From Desulfobacterales bacterium (GTDB lineage Bacteria > Desulfobacterota > Desulfobacteria > Desulfobacterales > JAAELO01): a stretch of DNA of 37,833 bases. The stretch is taken from the NCBI GenBank assembly GCA_024226555.1, contig JAAELO010000508.1, forward strand, positions 107,279 to 145,111. The letters run 5' to 3'. The position numbers and the translations under genes are program-made. Every line of letters starts with the position of its first letter. Position 1 is the first letter of the stretch. The notes below the pieces were generated by a model that saw only the letters and a list, made by a program, of their open reading frames with translations, ran no database searches and was not told the origin of the DNA. Below, one piece after another: positions 33,201-37,833 of this stretch.

Positions 33201-36182
33201 CACTGATCCTGTAACAATAGCTCCATAAATAATGGTATCATATGCATAATCGGTTATCTGAATATCGATATGTTTTACACCTGAATTTGTGCTACCACCA
33301 CCATCATGACCATTATTGATAACAATCTTATCAAACTCTATCTCAGTGTTAAAATTTATAAGTATACGCTGATCGGCAACTACATTAGTATTACTTCTCC
33401 ATCCTGTGTTTTCATCAGATCCTGTTTTGGAATTTCCAGTTACAAATATTTTTTCTGGTTTAAATGATGCATTGTCAGCAGTGGAGCTACATATAAAATC
33501 AGATTCTGTAAATGGAAGTAAAATACCATTTTTATAAAATTCAATTGACCTTAATCTGATGTAATCAGTTGCTCCATAGTTATTTGCAATATCAAAAACA
33601 ACAGATTTTGCTTTCCACTTAGGAGGTTTAACCTTTTCATCTGTTTGGAATCCCATATAGAACTGATCTGATTCGCCATTTACTGATACATCACTACCAA
33701 CTTTTACACCATTTTTTGTGAACTCTTGTAAAAAATTCGGGTCTGAATCCTCGGCATAACCAGCACATGTATTTAATCTTTTTAGAGGACCACGAACAGT
33801 ATCGAATAGATACCAATAATTAGATCCACCTTTTGTTAAGACCATTCCACCATTTTCGTCACTTACAAAATCCATACCCATATCTACTTCACGTTCTGCT
33901 AAAGTACCGGGTGAAGATTTTACAATAGTATTTATAACTTTGTTATCTGCAGGAACTGAAACAACTTCTGCAAATGCCATAATTAGATATTTTCCAAATT
34001 CAGTTGTAACAGGTGCTGTTATTTTTGTTCCATTAACATTAGGTTTTGATGTAGGATTCTCAGCTACTTTGGGACCAGGATCACTAAGATACATAACAAG
34101 GTTTTCAAAGTTATCATTTTTCGTATAAACTCTCCACTCATGATTTACTTCAAGACTTCTATATATAATCATTTGTGGTTCAAGCCCACAATCAAAGGTC
34201 TGTCCCGGATCACATGACATAAAAGCTGTTGCACCTTCAACTCCAGTTAGACCTGGTTCAATATATGAAAGATCTTTACCAAAAAAACAGAAATCTTTTA
34301 TTTTACTTCCTGAATATGTTTGTGCATCAATATTACCAATCGAAAACCTGCCTGTTGTTGGTTCTTCATTATTGCTATAATACTGAGCAGTATTTGGCGG
34401 TGATGCTAAACTTAAACATAATCCCTGTGTAGCAGGTAATTTATCAGTATATGCATACCATTGATTGGCTCTGTCTATATTCTTTGTAAATCTGAAACAT
34501 AACTTCATTCCATCCATTTCAGGTGGGTTCTTAATTTGTTCAGCAACATTCCGCCCAGTTCTTGTTTGAAAGGCAAATCCATTATTTGGATTATATCGCC
34601 ATGGTGTATACATAATAGTTTCAGGATCTTCCACATTAGAAGCAATATGAGGAGAAAGCCTACCCGACCAGACTGTTTCGCCATTTGGGATTGAACTGTC
34701 CCAGGTAGTGTGTAAAGCTTCAAGAGTTTGATCTGTGAAAATTACATCAAGATCTTTAACTCCAAAATCAATGTAACTGGTTCCATTATGATGCGAATTA
34801 TTAATTTCAATATGAGTAATATTTATAGTATTGTTGAATACAATAATCAAAGATTGATTTTTTAGTTCATCATTATCTGTTAACCATTCATTATCTTCGT
34901 GCGAACCTATAAATGAAAGAGAAGTATCAAAAGCATTTTTTGCTAAATATCTTGTTGAATGCTCTGAAGAGGCATAAGCTGTATAATCTGAAGATGTCAG
35001 ATTATATCTTTCCTCACCATTGTAAAACTCCACCCTTCTTAAACCAATTCTGGTATTAGAACCACCCCATCCATTCAAACATTTAAAAGCAACGGATTTT
35101 ACACCTTCATAAATTTTTTTCTGTTCTTTTTTGGTTGTTTGAAATGCAATAAATTCAGACTCTTCATTTAAAGCATTAAGACCTGATCCTGAACCAACTT
35201 CTATACCTTTCTCAGTAAATTTACGTACTTCAATATCACTCGTTGCAACAGTGTTTGTATCACTTAGACACAAATATTGATTATCTTCCATATCTGAATC
35301 AGTAAATCTAATATTCATATTTGGAGCAGCTACATTCTTACCAAAAGCAATCCCACCGTACTGATTCACAGAATTCTGATTTACAAAATCCATCCCAAAA
35401 TCAAGTTCTCGAACAACTCCATTACCAGTGTATGTGTGTTCATCTGCGATTTTCACATTTGTAGTTTTGTATGAAATATCATTTAGTGCTAGAATAGCCT
35501 GCCTTGGAGAACTTGTAACATTATTATGCTGGTTTGAAATTTTCCCATCCACAAGCTCGGGTACATTAAGAATTTCCCGAACATCTGATGGTTCAAGGTC
35601 TTCAATTTTATCTGACTCATTTCCCTTTCTACCAACAACTCTGCCAGGTTCAACTTTTAATGAATATGGTTCTCCTTCAACATCTGCCTTAAGAATAGTA
35701 TTTGCACCAAAGCTTTCCTTCATAACATTGGATAAAGGAGAAGTAGTAACAGTTACATTTTCTGCATTGCTCATCTTAATGATTAAATTTACTACCTGCT
35801 CCACATTTACAGCAGAGGTATTATCAGGAAGAAAATCTGCATCACTTGAATTACAGTAGAGAAATAGAATCTCTTTTGAGTCGTCTAATGGATCTTTTGC
35901 ATAGAGTCCAACCTCTTTTACAGAAAAACCTGTTGTAACATCATTATTATCATATGAAACTGTTACCTTAACACTCTCATCATTTAGAAATTCTTTCTTT
36001 TGAATCACAGCATTTTTTTTAATACTACCAAGTAGCGCTTCATAATTCTCAGGAGTCGCATTGTCCGGTAGATCACCATTACCTATTTCTGCTCTGACAA
36101 ATTCAATTTTTTTTGTGGGATCAGACTGGACAAGAGCAATCATATCAAGTCCCTTGTTAGTAACTACATAATTATAACTCAT
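30258..36182 (-). CDS. Giant phage tail-fibre-like protein, paralogue 4, first gene of an operon
   Basis: A 1974-residue protein, first gene of a tight three-gene operon (giant 4, 49-residue membrane protein, DUF4376-like protein). The N-terminus is of tail-collar-fibre type (MSYNYVVTNKGLD, AEIGNG, VKEVGLYAKDP), followed by three fibre repeats and the tip ending YYKLVIKRKF. Anchors are kept: CFFGKDLSYIEPGLTG in repeat 1, YAWFGDYFQD in repeat 2, and TPWHYNPQTGFGFFT in repeat 3. The tip keeps ENMRHVTGQ and GMGAYKRQNSNEIIVGSAK but has two cysteines absent from the others (NNGCGMG and FSFCGDG), possibly for metal or disulfide binding. It has the strongest ribosome site of the four (GAGGAG, 5 bases from the ATG) and a palindromic leader. 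No signal peptide. Confidence 0.93.
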   Translation of the reverse strand: MSYNYVVTNKGLDMIALVQSDPTKKIEFVRAEIGNGDLPDNATPENYEALLGSIKKNAVIQKKEFLNDESVKVTVSYDNNDVTTGFSVKEVGLYAKDPLDDSKEILFLYCNSSDADFLPDNTSAVNVEQVVNLIIKMSNAENVTVTTSPLSNVMKESFGANTILKADVEGEPYSLKVEPGRVVGRKGNESDKIEDLEPSDVREILNVPELVDGKISNQHNNVTSSPRQAILALNDISYKTTNVKIADEHTYTGNGVVRELDFGMDFVNQNSVNQYGGIAFGKNVAAPNMNIRFTDSDMEDNQYLCLSDTNTVATSDIEVRKFTEKGIEVGSGSGLNALNEESEFIAFQTTKKEQKKIYEGVKSVAFKCLNGWGGSNTRIGLRRVEFYNGEERYNLTSSDYTAYASSEHSTRYLAKNAFDTSLSFIGSHEDNEWLTDNDELKNQSLIIVFNNTINITHIEINNSHHNGTSYIDFGVKDLDVIFTDQTLEALHTTWDSSIPNGETVWSGRLSPHIASNVEDPETIMYTPWRYNPNNGFAFQTRTGRNVAEQIKNPPEMDGMKLCFRFTKNIDRANQWYAYTDKLPATQGLCLSLASPPNTAQYYSNNEEPTTGRFSIGNIDAQTYSGSKIKDFCFFGKDLSYIEPGLTGVEGATAFMSCDPGQTFDCGLEPQMIIYRSLEVNHEWRVYTKNDNFENLVMYLSDPGPKVAENPTSKPNVNGTKITAPVTTEFGKYLIMAFAEVVSVPADNKVINTIVKSSPGTLAEREVDMGMDFVSDENGGMVLTKGGSNYWYLFDTVRGPLKRLNTCAGYAEDSDPNFLQEFTKNGVKVGSDVSVNGESDQFYMGFQTDEKVKPPKWKAKSVVFDIANNYGATDYIRLRSIEFYKNGILLPFTESDFICSSTADNASFKPEKIFVTGNSKTGSDENTGWRSNTNVVADQRILINFNTEIEFDKIVINNGHDGGGSTNSGVKHIDIQITDYAYDTIIYGAIVTGSVNRIFKSNILQHPASDDIDDKIYVDISDEWQVNRASGFGMCKIQGTSANRVLRTPFGKEPAMFWWKNINSATGWITYFHALGAGMDLRLDTPQAEGATSNFKGYKSEDGTGVVVPYSKDEFYLGAADPGEYIIYAWFGDYFQDSGTGEVVPEDNKRVMGIKGTTAFFKGTKSTAGTDVYETHIDDIETIIWKSRTDGTGKWNLINKSLNNFQDGYYLDANETMPSVNGISVNGSKVSVNTSTPALDTIIFMVFGRTADKDTKEYIPWMKHKTHIGTGATDTHIDLGLDFTGDNGGMIINKSLDDNFSWIMSDTLRGPEKYLVPDATNAEASASESLNEYTSSGIRVGSQANLNKLNSEIATFGFQTTHKTKPTTREKVKSVIFKFEDSWGDPSYMGVRRIEFFKGDTPINMGDTDFKAYSTSSDNDQDAKYAFITSGSKIGVTPNKGWNTSAGQTTNQVLIIVFTNTQDIDYIRVNNFHATGSNTDIGVKNTKVYFTDYEYTEEDSANISYNSEVPNTELVYDGVFDQHHASNSECYTQYLYTPWHYNPQTGFGFFTHKGNGTEITIPNILGKQPTMIWNKNLSSTTNWMTYSNVTGENYYGYLSTNNKLNNYDANTFKKINKDLFEFGNSENDLNNDYITYVWVGDDMSTLGNPQEAFGITGTSLFTEVKAGDLEIELGFETEVLLIKALYIDGGEWKILFSRNENMFDSMFYIDLPDAKNIGDSNKWMEGTKLKFGTAFSSDHLICAFAKDTYKPQGKSLVIHGSESNPSLFSIANGFNEYQAVEKLIGYKRNVVFSFNEGDGTYYIKLNIDGTITLKNENCFYGRTNSNSGQDFFDVEKYKMYSPSGSVVPGIYIGKIVIQNDAILDVEKFQTGTNTIVDWFPVGVNTMYIKDNPFFTNEIDWDIWWNSTDSDENMRHVTGQFYYDLSNNGCGMGAYKRQNSNEIIVGSAKTFTLFSFCGDGMDSKNGYYKLVIKRKF

Positions 36183-36204
36183 TTTTCTCCTCAGATGTTT
36201 AAGG

Positions 36205-36266
36205 GTTCCCGGGTAAAATCCTGATTTATAAGTTTAGTTTGATTAGTGACGATCTCACCCGGGAAC
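36205..36266. promoter_or_regulatory. Perfect 10-bp inverted repeat upstream of giant 4
   Basis: GTTCCCGGGT (36205-36214) and ACCCGGGAAC (36257-36266) are perfect inverted copies 42 bases apart, lying 23-84 bases before the giant 4 start in the region between divergent genes. Each half is also partly self-complementary (CCCGGG). It could be a two-site operator, a leader hairpin or a small repeat element. Giants 1-3 do not have it. Confidence 0.45.
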
Positions 36267-36438
36267 ACATTAATTTTTCTCAATAATAATGAATTGATTC
36301 CTGCAAAACACTGGTTAATTTTTCTTTATAAGATCAGATAGACAAACTTTTATACTTAATATAACAATCTGTTTTCTTTCGTATTTTTTATTTCTATGAT
36401 AAAATAACCATATTCTGCTTCTAAGAAGGAGGGTTTTT

Positions 36439-37383
36439 ATGACAACCAGCGCCTGCGGAATTAATTGTGATGTTTGTAAATTAAAACTTTTGGGATCATG
36501 CTCCGGATGTGGCCCGGGTAAGAGCATTGAAGCTAAAAGAAAGCTTGCAGCCCAAAAAAGAATTCTTGGTAATACCTGTGCAATCCTTTCCTGCGCCATA
36601 CTTAATAATGTGGACTACTGCATGAGAGACTGCAATATGTTCCCATGTAGCAATTTTATTTCAGGTTATCCCTTTAGTGAAGGGTACCTGACAATGCAGA
36701 AAAGACGAAGAAGTATATTACCTGTAGCGTTAACTCCTTCAGGAGAACCGATTAAAGTACCAGATGAATACTGGAATAAACTTTCTTGCAAAGATTTGCT
36801 AACAGTCTGTAATATGACGATGGTAGAGCCTGCAAATGATATGAATTGTGAAAGATCTTTCACATTTAATCATTTGAATAAAAAAATTGTGGTAGATCCA
36901 TGTAACCGATGCATTAATATAAGAGATGGAGAGAGTTTCTTCAAGATAGAAGATCCTCTTCTTGAGTTGTTAACTGTCCTTTATCTAACTACTATAGAAA
37001 AATTCAGATTGTTTAGAAATGAACTGACCACAGTGAGTGGTTTAAAGCAGAATATGTATTTTGAAGGAACCTACGCTCTAAAAACAGACAATGTTCGCGA
37101 AAGATTCGAAAATGACACACAGGGATTTATAGATAGTGCATGTTTTATTGGTGGAGAACAGGTTGATATGGCTGATATCGCTTTTAAGTTCACTCCATTC
37201 CCAAGAGTCCCTGTTTACTACCTTTTATGGGGGCAAAATTCTGAATTTGATGGAAGAATCTCAATTCTATTCGAACGTTCAATTGAAAATTACTTTACAG
37301 CATCTGCAATATGGGCTCTTGTTAATTTGATCAACAGAGATCTGATTATGGGCTGTGAATTAGACTATGAGTCGGTTCTGTAA
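36439..37383 (+). CDS. DUF3795-like / DUF3786 two-domain protein
   Basis: A 314-residue protein. The N-terminal part is Cys-rich: C6, C10, C13 (CGINCDVC), C21, C24 (SCSGCG), then C47, C52, C61, C65 and C70, in the manner of DUF3795 proteins and suited to bind a metal or iron-sulfur cluster. From about residue 145 (FNHLNKKIVVDPCNRC) to the end the sequence fits DUF3786, with PRVPVYYLLWGQNSEFDGRI and ILFERSIENYFTASAIWALV as its typical end motifs. DUF3786 proteins are common in anaerobes, often near corrinoid or one-carbon genes, but have no proven reaction. The ATG is preceded by AAGGAGG at 6 bases, a strong site. It diverges from giant 4 and looks like the normal chromosomal flank of the island. 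Confidence 0.85.
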   Translation: MTTSACGINCDVCKLKLLGSCSGCGPGKSIEAKRKLAAQKRILGNTCAILSCAILNNVDYCMRDCNMFPCSNFISGYPFSEGYLTMQKRRRSILPVALTPSGEPIKVPDEYWNKLSCKDLLTVCNMTMVEPANDMNCERSFTFNHLNKKIVVDPCNRCINIRDGESFFKIEDPLLELLTVLYLTTIEKFRLFRNELTTVSGLKQNMYFEGTYALKTDNVRERFENDTQGFIDSACFIGGEQVDMADIAFKFTPFPRVPVYYLLWGQNSEFDGRISILFERSIENYFTASAIWALVNLINRDLIMGCELDYESVL

Positions 37384-37800
37384 TTTTTTTTTGCGAAACT
37401 TTTTAAATCTTAAATAAAAAATTTGTTTTTTATTTGCCAGTTTAGCCTTCTAAAACAAAAAATGGTTTCATTTTGTTTGCTTGCTTTTCTTATTTTGAGA
37501 TCGCTTCTAAGAAAGAACTTTAAGAAGCTATTCCGATACTTTATCAGAATAAAGCTATATTTTTGCTTACTGTATAATGTATGTTTACATGTTGGTTAAG
37601 TAAAGGTAATCTCTAATAATTAGAATTTTGGATGAAATACAAGGCATTTCCAAAAATAACGAGCCGATTTTATTACAGTTTTTTTTGGAAATAACACAGT
37701 ATTTCGCAAAAGATGAGTTATTAGAGGTTCCCTCTATTTAAACCATGAAGTATTTTGATATGGCCTTTAATAAAAATTATTTATAAAAAAAGGAATAAAA
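37384..37800. other. Intergenic region before the last gene
   Basis: No gene is seen. It contains an AT-rich 8-bp hairpin, AAACAAAA/TTTTGTTT (37453-37478), that could end the DUF3786 transcript, then a MITE-like copy (37605-37732) and the ribosome site AAGGA for the gene at 37801. Confidence 0.55.
37605..37732. repeat. MITE-like inverted-repeat element, right-flank copy
   Basis: The left end is GGTAATCTCTAATAATTAGA and continues TTTTGGATGAAATACAAGG; the right end is GTTATTAGAGGTTCCC. The length is 128 bases. It shows that the family is not limited to the giant-gene island. Confidence 0.7.
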
Positions 37801-37833
37801 ATGAAAAGCTACCGTAAAGAACTTTTTTTTGAA
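37801..37833 (+). CDS. Start of a probable YjbQ-family gene (cut by the window edge)
   Basis: Eleven codons are visible: MKSYRKELFFE. YjbQ-family proteins (thiamine-phosphate-synthase-like side activity) commonly begin MKxYRKELWF, and an AAGGA site lies 6 bases upstream of the ATG. The match is short, so the family call is tentative, but a real gene start is likely. Confidence 0.5.
   Translation, partial: MKSYRKELFFE

Noticed and set aside
8591-36182. Complete or cryptic prophage
   Set aside because: Only fibre-type genes and two or three small partners are present. There is no integrase, terminase, capsid, tail-tube or lysis gene, and no attachment-site pair could be identified.
8591-36182. 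Many shorter open frames on the opposite strand or in other frames of the giant genes
   Set aside because: They overlap clearly conserved coding sequence of the giants, lack ribosome sites, and repeat at matching places only because the giants are paralogues.

Overview
The window is AT-rich and mixes an ordinary anaerobe-type gene set with a large accessory island. Organism: most likely a low-GC member of the former Deltaproteobacteria (Desulfobacterota). This is an inference from the mix of an exported caspase-like protein, an orphan molybdopterin oxidoreductase, an HDOD protein, a stand-alone receiver, a DUF3795/DUF3786-type corrinoid-world protein and a YjbQ-type start at the right edge. 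No rRNA, tRNA, CRISPR array, integrase, transposase or reverse transcriptase was found.

Left flank (1-8254): secreted caspase-family protein with a duplicated C-terminal beta domain (500-2668, followed by a good hairpin terminator); molybdopterin oxidoreductase (2779-4749); five-helix membrane protein of unknown role (4900-5748); CheY-like receiver (6073-6474, with a plausible sigma70-type promoter); and, convergent to it, an EI24/CysZ-like membrane protein followed by an HDOD protein (8254 down to 6512).

Island (8591-36182, all on the minus strand): four giant paralogues of 1968, 1967, 1973 and 1974 residues. Each has a phage tail-collar-fibre N-terminus, three ~507-residue repeats built from tail-fibre 'DTxRG' and 'GNG...W..Y' modules plus a discoidin-like segment, and a ~225-residue C-terminal tip. 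Giant 4 leads a compact operon with a 49-residue single-helix protein and a DUF4376-like (tail-fibre-assembly type) protein. A 106-residue protein with weak GIY-YIG resemblance lies upstream of giant 2. There are no capsid, tail-tube, sheath, baseplate, lysis or integration genes, so this looks like an orphan fibre or adhesin array serving a tail-like particle encoded elsewhere, or one re-used as a cell-surface adhesin.

The spaces between the giants hold several families of small dispersed palindromic repeats: 128-187 bp MITE-like elements with GGGAACCTCTAATAA-type inverted ends, GTCATTCCCGA...TCGGGAATC REP-like hairpins that lie downstream of most island genes, and AGGGAGG...CCTCCCT hairpins. 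The 21855-22306 stretch can fold into a closed multi-branch structure with a perfect 13-bp outer helix and is the best candidate here for a new structured RNA.

Right flank: a DUF3795-like/DUF3786 protein (36439-37383), divergent from giant 4 across a perfect 10-bp inverted repeat, then a MITE copy and the first 11 codons of a probable YjbQ-family gene.
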